From: Geodermatophilus siccatus
GTDB taxonomy: Bacteria > Actinomycetota > Actinomycetes > Mycobacteriales > Geodermatophilaceae
NCBI RefSeq assembly: GCF_900103785.1
Contig: NZ_FNHE01000001.1
Coordinates: 124,001-188,000, forward strand
Direction: 5' to 3'
DNA: 64,000 nt
This document shows positions 40,869 to 50,465 of the stretch, one piece after another. The translations under genes were made by a program, and so were the position numbers. Each line of letters begins with the position of its first letter. Within the stretch, counting starts at the first letter, position 1. The notes under the pieces are model-generated. The model did not search any database and was not told the origin of the DNA. It saw only the letters and a program-made list of their open reading frames with translations.

Positions 40869-41912
40869 TCACTCGGGCAGCAGGTACCGCGCCACCTCGC
40901 GGACGTGGGACATCGCCGCGCGCGCGTAGCCGGGTGTCGCACCGGCCAGGCCGCAGGACGGCGTGAGCGTGACGGCCTCGTGCAGCTCGTCGGCGGGGAA
41001 GCCGAGCTCGCGCCACCACGCCTGCAGCCGCGACGCGGTCGCCCTCGGCGCGGGCAGCGGGGCGTCGGTGCCCGGGACGACGCCCGGGAACAGGTGGGTG
41101 CCGGCCTCGACGGCGGTGCCGAGCGCGTCGAGGTCCTGCACGAGCCCGAGGTCGAAGGAGACGGCGTCCGCCCCCGCGGCGTGGAGGAGCCCCAGCGGCG
41201 CGCGGTCGGCGCAGCAGTGCACCACCACGGGGCCGGGCAGCGCGTCGACGACGGCGGCGAGCTCCTGCTCCGCCACCGGCGCGTCGACGGCGGGCAGCCT
41301 CCCCCACCCGCTCGCGGTGGGCAGCGCGCCGGCGAGGACGGCGGGCAGCGACGGCTCGTCCAGCTGCACGACCACCTGTGCACCCGGTACCCGCGCGGAC
41401 ACGGCGGCGACGTGCGCGGCGAGGCCCTCGGTGAGCGACTGGGCGAGGTCCCGGCGCGCACCCGGGTCGACGACGGCGCGGTCACCGCGGGTGCGCTCCA
41501 GGCCGGCGGCCAGCGTCCACGGGCCGGTGGCCTGCACCTTGAACGGCCCGGTGTAGCCCCCGGCGACGTCGTACAGCGCGTCGAGGTCGCGGGCCAGCAG
41601 CTCCCCGGCCCGGCGCTGGTCCATCCCCGGCCGCGGCACCAGCCGCCAGCCCGCGGGCGTCAGCTCGACCGCGAGGTCCACGAGCAGCGCGGCGCTGCGC
41701 CCGACGAGGTCCGCGCCGGGGCCGCGGCCGGGCAGCTCCGGCAGGTGCGCGAACTCGGGCAGCTCGCCGGTGACCACCCGCAGCGCCTCGACCGGGTCGG
41801 TGCCGGGCAGCGAGCCGACCCCGGTGGCCGGACCCCACGACGGGCGCGCGGGCGCCGGCTCCTCCTCGGTGGACGGGTCGACCGGTGGGACGGGGTCGAT
41901 CGGTGGGGTCAC
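40869..41912 (-). CDS. MetE C-terminal-like protein (cobalamin-independent methionine synthase fold)
   Basis: A 347-residue TIM-barrel protein related to the catalytic half of MetE only. Possible zinc ligands are in VVVHCCADR and TPSCGLAG. The tetrahydrofolate-binding N-terminal half of MetE is absent, so methionine synthase activity is unproven. It lies between ligA and mnmA as in mycobacteria (Rv3015c, from memory). Leaderless GTG 41912. Confidence 0.8.
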   Translation of the reverse strand: MTPPIDPVPPVDPSTEEEPAPARPSWGPATGVGSLPGTDPVEALRVVTGELPEFAHLPELPGRGPGADLVGRSAALLVDLAVELTPAGWRLVPRPGMDQRRAGELLARDLDALYDVAGGYTGPFKVQATGPWTLAAGLERTRGDRAVVDPGARRDLAQSLTEGLAAHVAAVSARVPGAQVVVQLDEPSLPAVLAGALPTASGWGRLPAVDAPVAEQELAAVVDALPGPVVVHCCADRAPLGLLHAAGADAVSFDLGLVQDLDALGTAVEAGTHLFPGVVPGTDAPLPAPRATASRLQAWWRELGFPADELHEAVTLTPSCGLAGATPGYARAAMSHVREVARYLLPE

Positions 41913-41919
41913 GGCGGCG

Positions 41920-41925
41920 ACGGTA
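41920..41925 (-). promoter_or_regulatory. -10 box for leaderless MetE-like gene
   Basis: TACCGT on the minus strand ends 7 nt before GTG 41912, identical to the ligA box. Confidence 0.45.
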
Positions 41926-41955
41926 GTCCGCGCGTCGCCGCCCGGGGCCGTACGG

Positions 41956-43029
41956 CTAGGCGGTGGCGAGGACCGTGCCCTGGCCCAGCACCAGGTCGCC
42001 GCGCTCGGCGTCGGGGGCGTAGAGCACCGCCGACTGCCCGGGCGCCACACCGCGCTGCGGCGACCCCAGCAGCAGCCGGAGGCCGCCGTCGTCCCCCGCG
42101 GTCACCCGGCACGGCACGGGGGTCCCGTGCGCCCGCAGCTGGACCTCCGCGGGGAACGGCAGCGCGGGCGCGGTGCCCGTCCAGGTCGGCGGCGCGGTGC
42201 GGACCTCCGCCACCCCGGCGAGGTCGGCGGTGCCGATGGTCACGGTGCGGGTCACCGGCTCGATGCCGAGCACGTAGCGGGGCCGGGAGTCGCCGACGGC
42301 GACGCCGAGCCCGCGCCGCTGGCCGACGGTGAAGCCGTAGGCGCCCGCGTGCTCCCCCACCGTCGCGCCGGTGGCGGCGTCCACGACCGGCCCGGGCTGC
42401 ACGCCGAGCCGCCGGGCGAGGAAGCCGCGGGTGTCGCCGTCGGGGATGAAGCAGATGTCGTGCGAGTCGGCCTTGGTGGCCACCGCGAACCCGCGCTCGG
42501 CGGCGATCTCGCGCACCCGCTGCTTGGTCATCGAGCCCAGCGGGAAGACCGCGCCGGCCAGCTGGTCGGCCGTGAGGACGGCGAGCACGTAGGACTGGTC
42601 CTTGGCCGCGTCGACCGACCGCCGCAGCTCCCCGCCGGCCAGCCGCGCGTGGTGGCCGGTGACGACCGCGTCGAAGCCGAGCGCCTGGGCCCGGTCCAGC
42701 ACCGCGGAGAACTTGATCCTCTCGTTGCAGCGCAGGCACGGGTTGGGCGTGCGGCCGGCGGCGTACTCGGCGACGAAGTCCTCGACGACGTCCTCGGTGA
42801 AGCGTTCGGCGAGGTCCCAGACGTAGAACGGGATGCCGAGCTCGTCGGCGACCCGGCGGGCGTCGTGCGCGTCCTCGACGCTGCAGCAGCCGCGGGCGCC
42901 GCTGCGCAGCGTCCGGCGGTCCGGCGAGAGCGCCAGGTGGACGCCGGTGACGTCGTGCCCGGCCTCGACGGCCAGCGCCGCGGCCACGGCCGAATCGACC
43001 CCGCCGCTCATCGCGGCGAGCACCCTCAT
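41956..43029 (-). CDS. mnmA: tRNA 2-thiouridylase MnmA
   Basis: Makes 2-thiouridine at position 34 of tRNA-Glu, -Gln and -Lys, using sulfur delivered from IscS. 357 residues: PP-loop SGGVDS at 8-13, catalytic C98 (TPNPCLRCN) and the second active cysteine in HDICFIP near 196. The ATG overlaps the iscS stop, matching their shared pathway. Confidence 0.95.
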   Translation of the reverse strand: MRVLAAMSGGVDSAVAAALAVEAGHDVTGVHLALSPDRRTLRSGARGCCSVEDAHDARRVADELGIPFYVWDLAERFTEDVVEDFVAEYAAGRTPNPCLRCNERIKFSAVLDRAQALGFDAVVTGHHARLAGGELRRSVDAAKDQSYVLAVLTADQLAGAVFPLGSMTKQRVREIAAERGFAVATKADSHDICFIPDGDTRGFLARRLGVQPGPVVDAATGATVGEHAGAYGFTVGQRRGLGVAVGDSRPRYVLGIEPVTRTVTIGTADLAGVAEVRTAPPTWTGTAPALPFPAEVQLRAHGTPVPCRVTAGDDGGLRLLLGSPQRGVAPGQSAVLYAPDAERGDLVLGQGTVLATA

Positions 43030-44231
43030 CGTCGCCCCATCCCGGCCCTGCGGGCGCGCTCCACGACCGGGCCGATCACGTCGAGGACGGCGTCGACGTC
43101 GGCATCGGTCGAGGTGTGCCCGAGGCTGAAGCGCAGCGAGCTGCGTGCGCGGTCGGGGTCGGCGCCGGTGGCCAGCAGCACGTGGCTGGGCCGCGCGACG
43201 CCGGCGCTGCAGGCCGACCCCGTGGAGCACTCCACGCCGCGGGCGTCGAGCAGCATGAGCAGCGCGTCGCCCTCGGCGCCGGGGAAGGACAGGTGCGCGT
43301 TGCCGGGCAGCCGCCCCGGCCCGCCGGCGACGACGTCGTCCAGCGGGGTGCCGTTGAGCTGGGCGTCGGGCACCTGTGCCACCACGCCGGCCACCAGCCG
43401 GTCGCGGAGCACCGACAGCCGCGCGGCCCGCTCCTCCCGCTCGGCGACGGCGAGGGTGGTCGCCACCTGCAGCCCGACGATCGCGGCGACGTCGAGGGTG
43501 CCGGAGCGCACGTCGCGTTCCTGCCCGCCGCCGTGCAGCAGCGGGGTGCACTCGGCCTCACGCCGCAGCAGCAGGACGCCGGCGCCCATCGGCCCGCCGA
43601 GCTTGTGGCCGGTCATGGTGAGCGCGTCGACGCCGCTGGCGGCGAAGTCGACCGGCACCTGCCCGACCGCCTGGACGGCGTCGCTGTGCAGCGGGACGCC
43701 CACGTCGTGCGCGACCTCGGCGAGCGCGGCCAGGTCGCTGACCGTGCCGATCTCGTTGTTGGCCCACATGACGCTGGCCAGGGCGACGTCCTCACCGGTG
43801 CCCAGCGCCGCGTGCAGCGCCTCGGGGGTGATCCGGCCGGTCGGCTCGACGGGCAGCCAGGTGACGTCGGCGCCGTCGTGCTTGGCCAGCCACTCGACGC
43901 TGTCGAGCACCGCGTGGTGCTCGGCGGGGCTGACCACGATGCGCCGGCGGCGGGAGTCGGCGTCGCGCCGGGCCCAGAACAGGCCCTTGACGGCGAGGTT
44001 GTCGCTCTCGGTGCCGCCGCCGGTGAACAGCACCTCCGACGGGCGGGCGCCCAGCGCCTCGGCCAGCCGCTCGCGCGACTGCTCGGCGACCCGGCGCGCG
44101 GCGCGGCCGCTGGCGTGCAGCGAGGAGGCGTTGCCCACGCGGCCCAGCTGCTCGGTCATCGCGGCCAGCACCGCGGGCAGCATCGGCGTGGTCGCCGCGT
44201 GGTCCAGGTACACCGCCTCGGAGCTGCTCAT
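43026..44231 (-). CDS. iscS: Cysteine desulfurase
   Basis: PLP enzyme that takes sulfur from cysteine for tRNA thiolation and Fe-S clusters. 401 residues; PLP lysine K210 (TMTGHKLGG) and active cysteine in [13 protein letters not shown]. The ATG overlaps the MFS transporter stop. Confidence 0.95.
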   Translation of the reverse strand: MSSSEAVYLDHAATTPMLPAVLAAMTEQLGRVGNASSLHASGRAARRVAEQSRERLAEALGARPSEVLFTGGGTESDNLAVKGLFWARRDADSRRRRIVVSPAEHHAVLDSVEWLAKHDGADVTWLPVEPTGRITPEALHAALGTGEDVALASVMWANNEIGTVSDLAALAEVAHDVGVPLHSDAVQAVGQVPVDFAASGVDALTMTGHKLGGPMGAGVLLLRREAECTPLLHGGGQERDVRSGTLDVAAIVGLQVATTLAVAEREERAARLSVLRDRLVAGVVAQVPDAQLNGTPLDDVVAGGPGRLPGNAHLSFPGAEGDALLMLLDARGVECSTGSACSAGVARPSHVLLATGADPDRARSSLRFSLGHTSTDADVDAVLDVIGPVVERARRAGMGRR

Positions 44232-45622
44232 GACGCCGCCAGGGTAGTCCCGGCGCCGCGGACCGCCTCCCGCGGCGGAGCAGCCGCCCGCCCGGCCAGC
44301 CGTGCGCCCAGCAGCGCGAGGGCGGTGCAGACGGCGATGGACGCCGCCACGGCCGCGGGCAGACCGAGCAGCCCCTGCGTGGCCGCCGCGACGAGGACGC
44401 CGGCCAGCCCGATGGACAGCGCCGACAGGGTGACGTCGGCGATCTGCAGCGCGGCCGAGTCCGCACCCCTGCGGTGCTCCGGTGACTGCTCGAGCAGCAG
44501 GACGCCGACGCTGGGCATCCCGAAGCCCATGCCCAGGCCGGCGAGCGCCCAGGTCAGGTAGGCCGGCCAGCCGCCCAGCGCGGGGACCGCGGCCAGCACG
44601 GTCGCGGCCAGGCCCACGGCGAGCAGCACGAAACCGAGCCGCAGCAGCCGCTCCCGCGGCACCTGCGCGAAGCGGCCCTGCATCTGCGAGGCCAGCGCCC
44701 AGCCGACCGCGCCGGCGGTCAGCGGCAGACCCGCGGCGGTCGGGCTGTAGCCGTGCACGGTGGTGAGCAGCAGCGGGATCAGCGCGTCCATGCCGAAGAA
44801 GGCGCCGGCCAGGAGTCCACGGGAGGCGACCACCGCCGGCAGCCCCGGAGCGACGCGGGCGGTCCCGCGCGGCAGCAGCGGGCGCAGGCCGGCGAGCAGG
44901 GCGCCCGCGCCGACGACGGCGACCGGCACCGCCACCAGGTCCAGGCGCTGGCCGGCGTACTGCAGCGCCGCGATGCCCAGACCGGCGAGCACCGCACACC
45001 AGCGGCGTCCCCGCGCCGGGGGTGGCGGGGAGTCCGGCGCGGTCAGGGAACGGCCGGCCGAGAGCACCAGCAGGGCGCCGAGGACGATCAGCGGCAGCAG
45101 GCCGAGGAAGACCAGCCGCCAGCTGGCGTGCGTGGTGACCAGCCCGGCCAGGACCGGCCCCACCAGGGCCGGGAGCACCCACGCCGCGGAGATGGCGCCG
45201 AACAGGCGGGGCCGCAGCGAGGAGTCGTAGGCCTGCCCCGCGATGACGTACAGCAGGACCACCATGACGCCGGCGCCGAGCCCCTGGAGCGCCCGGCCGG
45301 CGACGAAGACCGCCATGCTCCCGGCCAGCCCGGCGACCAGCAGCCCCGCGGCGAAGGCCGCGACGCCCCAGGGCAGCGCGCTGCGGGGGCCGCGGCGGTC
45401 ACCGGCGTCCCCGCCGACGACCATGCCCACGACCGAGGCCACGAGGAAGGCGCTGAACGGCCAGCCGTACCAGGCCAGCCCGTCGAGCTCGGCGACCGCG
45501 GTCGGCATCGCCGTCCCGACGGCCATGGCCTCGAACGCGATGAAGGTGACGAGCATGAGCAGGCCCGCCGTCGTCCGCCGGTGCGCCCGGTCGAGGATCC
45601 CCGGCACCGTGCTCGCGTCCAC
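44228..45622 (-). CDS. MFS transporter (DHA-type)
   Basis: A 464-residue polytopic exporter with 14 predicted membrane segments; the TM2-3 loop [17 protein letters not shown] is MFS motif A and RALQGLGAG is motif C-like. Substrate unknown. The frame is open to 45778, but the upstream residues MKDPVLPAL... are a translation of the palindromic element and hairpin, so GTG 45622 is used. Confidence 0.82.
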   Translation of the reverse strand: MDASTVPGILDRAHRRTTAGLLMLVTFIAFEAMAVGTAMPTAVAELDGLAWYGWPFSAFLVASVVGMVVGGDAGDRRGPRSALPWGVAAFAAGLLVAGLAGSMAVFVAGRALQGLGAGVMVVLLYVIAGQAYDSSLRPRLFGAISAAWVLPALVGPVLAGLVTTHASWRLVFLGLLPLIVLGALLVLSAGRSLTAPDSPPPPARGRRWCAVLAGLGIAALQYAGQRLDLVAVPVAVVGAGALLAGLRPLLPRGTARVAPGLPAVVASRGLLAGAFFGMDALIPLLLTTVHGYSPTAAGLPLTAGAVGWALASQMQGRFAQVPRERLLRLGFVLLAVGLAATVLAAVPALGGWPAYLTWALAGLGMGFGMPSVGVLLLEQSPEHRRGADSAALQIADVTLSALSIGLAGVLVAAATQGLLGLPAAVAASIAVCTALALLGARLAGRAAAPPREAVRGAGTTLAAS

Positions 45623-45668
45623 CTCTCCGCCAACCCGGTCAGGGCCGGGACGCTTCCCGCCGGACAGG

Positions 45669-45706
45669 CGTCGAGCGCCGGTCCCCGACGGGACCGGCGC
45701 TCGACG
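45669..45706. terminator. 17-bp terminator hairpin after etfA
   Basis: Perfect stem 45669-45685 with 45690-45706 and a 4-nt loop. It lies beyond palindromic element G in the etfA 3' region, so here the element and a strong hairpin are arranged in series. Confidence 0.8.
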
Positions 45707-45715
45707 TGGCGACGT

Positions 45716-45776
45716 ACTGGAACGGCCCCGTCCCCCCACCCTGAGCGTGCGAAGGGCGGGGAGGACGGGGTCCTTC
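45716..45776 (-). repeat. 3'-end palindromic element, copy G (etfA)
   Basis: Outer arms CCCCGTCC (45726-45733) / GGACGGGG (45763-45770), loop core GAGCGTGCGA; the GGTCCTTCA flank includes the etfA stop. Extended subtype with CTGGAACGGCC upstream. Confidence 0.85.
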
Positions 45777-46752
45777 ACTTGCGGGCGTTGATGGCCTCGG
45801 TGGCCTGCGGGACGACGGTGTTCAGGTCGCCCACGACGCCGAAGTCGGCCAGCTCGAAGATCGGGGCCTCGGGGTCCTTGTTGACCGCCACGATCGTCTT
45901 CGAGGTCTGCATGCCGGCCCGGTGCTGGATGGCGCCGGAGATGCCGACCGCGATGTAGAGCTGCGGGCTGACGGTCTTGCCGGTCTGCCCCACCTGGAAG
46001 GTGTGCGGGTAGTAGCCGGAGTCGACCGCGGCGCGGGAGGCGCCGACCGCCGCACCGAGGGAGTCCGCGAGCGCCTCGATGATGGAGAAGTTCTCCGCCG
46101 AGGCGACGCCGCGACCGCCGGAGACGACGATCGAGGCCTCGGTCAGCTCCGGGCGGGAGGACTTCTGCTCCACGACCCGGTCGACGACGCGGGTGGCCTT
46201 GGCGGCGTCGGACAGCTGCACCGCCACCTGCTCCTCCTCGGCCGCGCCGGGAGCCGGCTCGGGGGTGACCGAGTTGCCGCGCACCGTGTAGATCGGGGTG
46301 CCGACGGTGACCTTGGAGTGCACGATCGTCGCCCCGGCGAAGGCGACCTGGGTCGCGGTGCCGTCGGGGGCGATCTCGGTGACGTCGGTGAGGAAGCCGC
46401 TGCCGGTCTTGATGGCCAGCCGGCCGGCGATCTCCTTGCCCTCCGGGGAGGACGGGATGACCACCGCGGCGGGCTGCTTCTCGGCCACCAGCTGCGCGAG
46501 CACCTCGGCCTTGGGCGCGACCAGGTACTGGTCGACCTCCTCGGACTCGGCGACGTAGACCCGCTGCGCGCCGTACTCGGCCAGCTGGGCCTTGGCGGCG
46601 GCCGCCGCGCCGGGGCCGCCGACGACGACCGCGGAGGGCTCGCCGAGCGCGCGGGCGGCGGTCAGCGCCTCCAGCGTGGTCTTGCGGACCCCCTCACCGG
46701 CCGGGTTGAGCTCGACGAGGACCAGCACCTCGGACCCGTTGACCTCTGCCAT
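45775..46752 (-). CDS. etfA: Electron transfer flavoprotein alpha subunit
   Basis: FAD-binding subunit that passes electrons from acyl-CoA dehydrogenases to ETF dehydrogenase. 325 residues; FAD signature SGGRGV...[13 protein letters not shown]...[15 protein letters not shown]...GISGAIQH at 205-275. 31 nt after etfB, with GGAGGAG before the ATG. Confidence 0.95.
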   Translation of the reverse strand: MAEVNGSEVLVLVELNPAGEGVRKTTLEALTAARALGEPSAVVVGGPGAAAAAKAQLAEYGAQRVYVAESEEVDQYLVAPKAEVLAQLVAEKQPAAVVIPSSPEGKEIAGRLAIKTGSGFLTDVTEIAPDGTATQVAFAGATIVHSKVTVGTPIYTVRGNSVTPEPAPGAAEEEQVAVQLSDAAKATRVVDRVVEQKSSRPELTEASIVVSGGRGVASAENFSIIEALADSLGAAVGASRAAVDSGYYPHTFQVGQTGKTVSPQLYIAVGISGAIQHRAGMQTSKTIVAVNKDPEAPIFELADFGVVGDLNTVVPQATEAINARK

Positions 46753-46783
46753 GACTGTGTCTCCTCCTGCGCTTCGATCCGGG

Positions 46784-47563
46784 TCAGACGATCTTCTGGG
46801 TGGCCAGGAAGTCCACCAGCTTCGCGGCGCCGTCGCCCTCGTCGTCGACCTTGACACCGGCGCCCTTCGGCGGGCGGCCGGCGAAGTCGAGCACCTGGCT
46901 GGTGGCGGTGGCCAGACCGACCGTGGAGGGGTCGATGCCGAGGTCGGCCAGCGACTTCTTCTGCACCGGCTTCTTCTTGGCGGCCATGATCCCCTTGAAG
47001 GAGGGGTAGCGCGGCTCGTTGATGGTGTCCCAGGTGGACACGATCGCCGGCAGCGGCGCCTCCAGTGCCCAGTAGCCGCCGTCGGTCTGCCGCTCGACCC
47101 GCGCCACGCCGCCCTCGACGGTCAGCTTGCGCGCGCCCGACAGCTGCGGGATGCCCAGCCGCTCGGCGAGCAGCGCCGGCATCACCGACAGCTGGCCGTC
47201 GGTGGACTCCGCACCGCACAGCACGATGTCGAACGGGATCTGCTGCAGCGCCGCGGCCAGGACCGCACTGGTCTGCGGGGCGCAGGCGCCGTGCATGGCG
47301 TCGTCCACCACGTGGACGGCCTTGTCCGCGCCCATCGACAGGGCCTTGCGGATCGCGTCGGCCGCCGACTCGGGGCCGACGGTCAGCACGGTGACCTCAC
47401 CACCGTGGGCCTCCTTGAGCTGGAGTGCCTCCTCGATGGCGTACTCGTCGATCTCGTTGACGACGTTGTCCGCGCTGCCCCGGGCGACGGTGTTGTCCGC
47501 CGGGTCCAGGTTGCGCTCGCTCCCGGAGTCGGGGACCTGCTTGACCAGAACGACGATGTCCAT
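46784..47563 (-). CDS. etfB: Electron transfer flavoprotein beta subunit
   Basis: AMP-binding partner of EtfA. 259 residues beginning MDIVVLVKQVPDSG; the ETF-beta signature ADAIRKALSMGADKAVHV is present. GGAGG lies 10 nt upstream of ATG 47563. Confidence 0.94.
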   Translation of the reverse strand: MDIVVLVKQVPDSGSERNLDPADNTVARGSADNVVNEIDEYAIEEALQLKEAHGGEVTVLTVGPESAADAIRKALSMGADKAVHVVDDAMHGACAPQTSAVLAAALQQIPFDIVLCGAESTDGQLSVMPALLAERLGIPQLSGARKLTVEGGVARVERQTDGGYWALEAPLPAIVSTWDTINEPRYPSFKGIMAAKKKPVQKKSLADLGIDPSTVGLATATSQVLDFAGRPPKGAGVKVDDEGDGAAKLVDFLATQKIV

Positions 47564-47623
47564 CGTCAACCCACCTCCACGCATAGGGGCGCGGGCCAGC
47601 GCCCGCCTGCTCCGATAGTGGAG

Positions 47624-47639
47624 GTTACCGCCGGGTAAC
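47624..47639. promoter_or_regulatory. Inverted repeat upstream of etfB
   Basis: GTTACC-GCCG-GGTAAC, a perfect 6-bp dyad, about 60 nt upstream of the etfB start; a possible repressor operator for the flavoprotein operon. No regulator is adjacent. Confidence 0.35.
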
Positions 47640-47650
47640 GACCGTCCCGC

Positions 47651-47686
47651 CGGGGGCCGGGGTGACCTGGGTCACCCCGGCCCCCG
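47651..47686 (-). terminator. Terminator after enoyl-CoA hydratase
   Basis: Perfect 16-bp stem (47651-47666 with 47671-47686), 4-nt loop, 7 nt past the stop at 47694. Confidence 0.8.
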
Positions 47687-47693
47687 CGGGGGT

Positions 47694-48479
47694 TCAGCGC
47701 CCGGAGAAGGTGGCCTTGCCCGGCCCGCTCTCCAGGAACGAGCGCATGCCGGTCTTCTGGTCCTCGGTGTCGAACAGCTCGGCGAACAGCCGGCTCTCCA
47801 GGGTCAGGCCCTCGCGCAGCGGCCGGTCCAGGCCCTCGTCGATCGCCTTCTTGGCGGCGGCGAGCGCCAGCGGCGGCCCGGCGGCGAACTTGCGGGCCAT
47901 GGCGACGGCGGTGTCGTACACCTCGGCGTCCGGGACGACGGCGTCGGCCAGCCCGACCTCCAGCGCCTCCTCCGCACCGACGTGGCGGCCGGTGAAGACC
48001 AGGTCCTTGGCCTTGGCCGGGCCGATCAGGCGGGCCAGCCGCTGGGTGCCGCCGGCGCCGGGGATGACGCCGAGCAGGATCTCGGGCTGACCGACCTTCG
48101 CGCCGGCCCCCATGACCCGGAAGTCGGCGCACAGGGCCAGCTCGTAGCCGCCGCCGAGCGCGTAGCCGGTGATGGCGGCGATGACCGGCTTGGGGATCTC
48201 CTGGACCGCCGTGAAGGAGTCCGTGAGCTCCCGGCCCCAGGCCACCATGCTGCGGCCGTCGAGCTGGGACATGGCCTTGATGTCCGCGCCGGCGGCGAAG
48301 ACCCGCTCCCCGCCGTAGAGCACGACGGCGCGCACGTCCTCGCGCTCGCCGGCCTCCAGGGCCGCGGCGCGCACCTCCAGGTGCAGCTGCTCGTCGATCG
48401 CGTTCATCTTCGGCCGGTCGAGGCGGATGGTCCCCACCCCGTCCTCGACCTGCAGCGTCACGAACTCCGGATCTGCCAC
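47694..48479 (-). CDS. Enoyl-CoA hydratase/isomerase family protein
   Basis: A 261-residue crotonase with both catalytic glutamates expected for hydratase activity (GGGYELALCADF and GQPEILLGVIPGAGG) and the oxyanion segment AAGADIKAM. Likely beta-oxidation, consistent with etfBA downstream. AGGAGG before the GTG. Corresponds in place to mycobacterial echA17 (from memory). Confidence 0.9.
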   Translation of the reverse strand: MADPEFVTLQVEDGVGTIRLDRPKMNAIDEQLHLEVRAAALEAGEREDVRAVVLYGGERVFAAGADIKAMSQLDGRSMVAWGRELTDSFTAVQEIPKPVIAAITGYALGGGYELALCADFRVMGAGAKVGQPEILLGVIPGAGGTQRLARLIGPAKAKDLVFTGRHVGAEEALEVGLADAVVPDAEVYDTAVAMARKFAAGPPLALAAAKKAIDEGLDRPLREGLTLESRLFAELFDTEDQKTGMRSFLESGPGKATFSGR

Positions 48480-48570
48480 GGGGACCTCCTGGCGGTGGAC
48501 GACGTCGTCGCCCGCACCCTAGCCAGCGGCCGGCACCGCTCCCCGTGGCGGTCGGCCCGGTGACGTACGG

Positions 48571-48629
48571 GTACGGCCCCTCCGCAGGGCCCCGCCGCGG
48601 GCTCGCGAGTGGTGGCAGAGGGTCCTCCC
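48571..48629 (-). repeat. 3'-end palindromic element, copy H (degenerate)
   Basis: Core reads GGGCTCGCGA and the outer stem has one mismatch; otherwise the layout and the GGTCCT flank before the stop at 48630 are kept. Confidence 0.65.
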
Positions 48630-50252
48630 TCAGGCGGCCGGCGGCAGGTACTGCAGCCGGCTGTCCTCGAAGATCCGGCGGTCGGGTGCCACGACGAGCT
48701 CCGCGTCCCCGCGGGCGGCCTCGAGCGCGGCGACCAGGAACCCGCAGCGATGGGTCGAGGGCACGCGGTACCCCGGCCCGGTGACCACCCAGATGCCCGA
48801 CCCGTCGCCGGCGCGCTGCAGCACGTCGCCGGCGACGGCGGCCGACGGCGTGCTCGTCATGCGGGCCTCGTAGTCGGTCCAGTCGACCCGGTCGGCCGGG
48901 CGCAGGTCCGGGTAGACGACCAGGTCCAGCCCGGCCTCCGGCGGCACCAGCCGGGCCACCGCGGGCCCGAGCTGGTCGGGGCAGAAGACGACGAGGTCGC
49001 CGGGGGCCGCGTCGTCCAGCGCCCGGGCCACCTCCCCGGCCTGCGTGCGGGGCTCCGCCACCTGGGGCAGCGCGGTGGCCAGCCCCAGACCGGCGACCGC
49101 CACCAGCGCGGCGGCGCGGACGGCGGGCCCCGGCAGGGCCGCCACGCCCAGCGCGGCCAGCGTCAGGAAGGCGAGCACCGCCACGCTGGTGTAGCGGTCG
49201 TGGACCGCGGTGCCCGTGAGCCGGCTGACCTCGCCGGCCACCAGCAGCGTGCCCAGCGACAGTGCCAGCAGCACCAGGCGCGAGCGGCGCGGCCGCAGGG
49301 ACAGGACCACCGTGCGCTCGCCGGGGCCCCGGGCGGCGGCCGCGGCGAGCAGGCCGACGGTGGCCAGCAGCAGCAGCGCCGTCCCGAGGACGTGGGCACG
49401 CACCTGGCCGCCGCCCTGCCACGCCTCCAGCGCCAGGGGCAGCACCGCGAAGCCGGGCGAGGCGGCCCACGGGGTCCCGGTGTGGGCCAGCTGCACGAGG
49501 AACGACAGCAACCAGGGGCTGAACAGCAGCCCGCCCAGGGCCAGCCCGGCGAGCAGGCGCAGCGCCGGGCCGCGGCGGAACGGCAGCGCCGCGAGCGCGA
49601 GCACCCCGGTGACCGCGACGACGTGGAACGCCCACACGTGCGTCAGCAGCAGGGCGCCGGTGACCGCGCCGAACCCGAGGACCGGCCCGGCGCCGGGGCG
49701 GCGCACCACCGCGGTGCCCGCGCCGATGCCGATCACGGTCAGCAGCACCAGCAGCGCGTACATCCGCGTCTCGCTGGCGTAGCGGATCAGGAAGGGCGAG
49801 GTCGCCAGCAGCACGACCAGCGCGGCCGCCGCGCGGCGGCCGGCCAGCCGGCGGGCGGCGTACCAGGCGAGCGGCAGGGTGAGGACGCTGATGACCGCCG
49901 ACAGGGCGCGCACCGCGGTCGCGCTGGTCCCGAACAGCGCCGTCCAGACGTGCAGGAGCAGGTAGTACAGCGGCGGCGACCCGTCCTGCTCCAGCGCGGC
50001 GAACAGGGCCGGCAGCGGCAGGTGGGCGATCGCGACGCTCTGCGCCTCGTCGAGCCAGAGCTCCGGCGGGGCGACGAAACGGGTGACCACCCCGGCGGTG
50101 ACGAGACCGCCGAGGAGGACCCACAGGACGGCGACCGACCACGGCTGACCGGAGCGCTCGCCGAGGCGGGTCCACAGGGCGGACCGGCGGGCCGGGCGGA
50201 CCGGCGCCGGGGAGGTGGGGGCGGCCTGCGTGCCGCCGAGCCTAGGCAGCAC
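48630..50252 (-). CDS. Polytopic GT-C-type glycosyltransferase
   Basis: About 540 residues, 10-12 membrane segments; the first periplasmic loop has LWLDEAQSVAIA, the acidic motif of ArnT/PMT-like GT-C transferases that use polyprenyl-phosphate sugars, and the C-terminus is a soluble domain. Acceptor unknown. The start is uncertain: GTG 50252 is the first reasonable codon but has no ribosome site, and a TAGGCT box follows it. Confidence 0.75.
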   Translation of the reverse strand: MLPRLGGTQAAPTSPAPVRPARRSALWTRLGERSGQPWSVAVLWVLLGGLVTAGVVTRFVAPPELWLDEAQSVAIAHLPLPALFAALEQDGSPPLYYLLLHVWTALFGTSATAVRALSAVISVLTLPLAWYAARRLAGRRAAAALVVLLATSPFLIRYASETRMYALLVLLTVIGIGAGTAVVRRPGAGPVLGFGAVTGALLLTHVWAFHVVAVTGVLALAALPFRRGPALRLLAGLALGGLLFSPWLLSFLVQLAHTGTPWAASPGFAVLPLALEAWQGGGQVRAHVLGTALLLLATVGLLAAAAARGPGERTVVLSLRPRRSRLVLLALSLGTLLVAGEVSRLTGTAVHDRYTSVAVLAFLTLAALGVAALPGPAVRAAALVAVAGLGLATALPQVAEPRTQAGEVARALDDAAPGDLVVFCPDQLGPAVARLVPPEAGLDLVVYPDLRPADRVDWTDYEARMTSTPSAAVAGDVLQRAGDGSGIWVVTGPGYRVPSTHRCGFLVAALEAARGDAELVVAPDRRIFEDSRLQYLPPAA

Positions 50253-50435
50253 GCGGAGAACGGCGGGGCGGCCACCCGGGGGCCCCGGAGACGGCGGACC
50301 CGGCGGGTCCCGCTCCGACGTCGACGGTGGAGCCGGTCCCCGGCAGTGGCCTGCGCACGCGTCCTCCGAAGCTCTCCCGGTGCCCCCGGGTCCTGATCCG
50401 CCGCGCTGGTCCTCCCGGCACGGCGAGACGGCGAC

Positions 50436-50465
50436 ACCCCGGGCTCCTGGAGCGGAACCCGGGGT
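50436..50465 (-). terminator. Terminator between the two glycosyltransferase-like genes
   Basis: ACCCCGGG (50436-50443) with CCCGGGGT (50458-50465), 14-nt loop; its end overlaps the stop codon of the upstream gene. Confidence 0.55.

Noticed and set aside
45623..45778. N-terminal extension of the MFS transporter to 45778
   Set aside because: The extra residues are a translation of element G and a terminator hairpin, without hydrophobic or conserved character.
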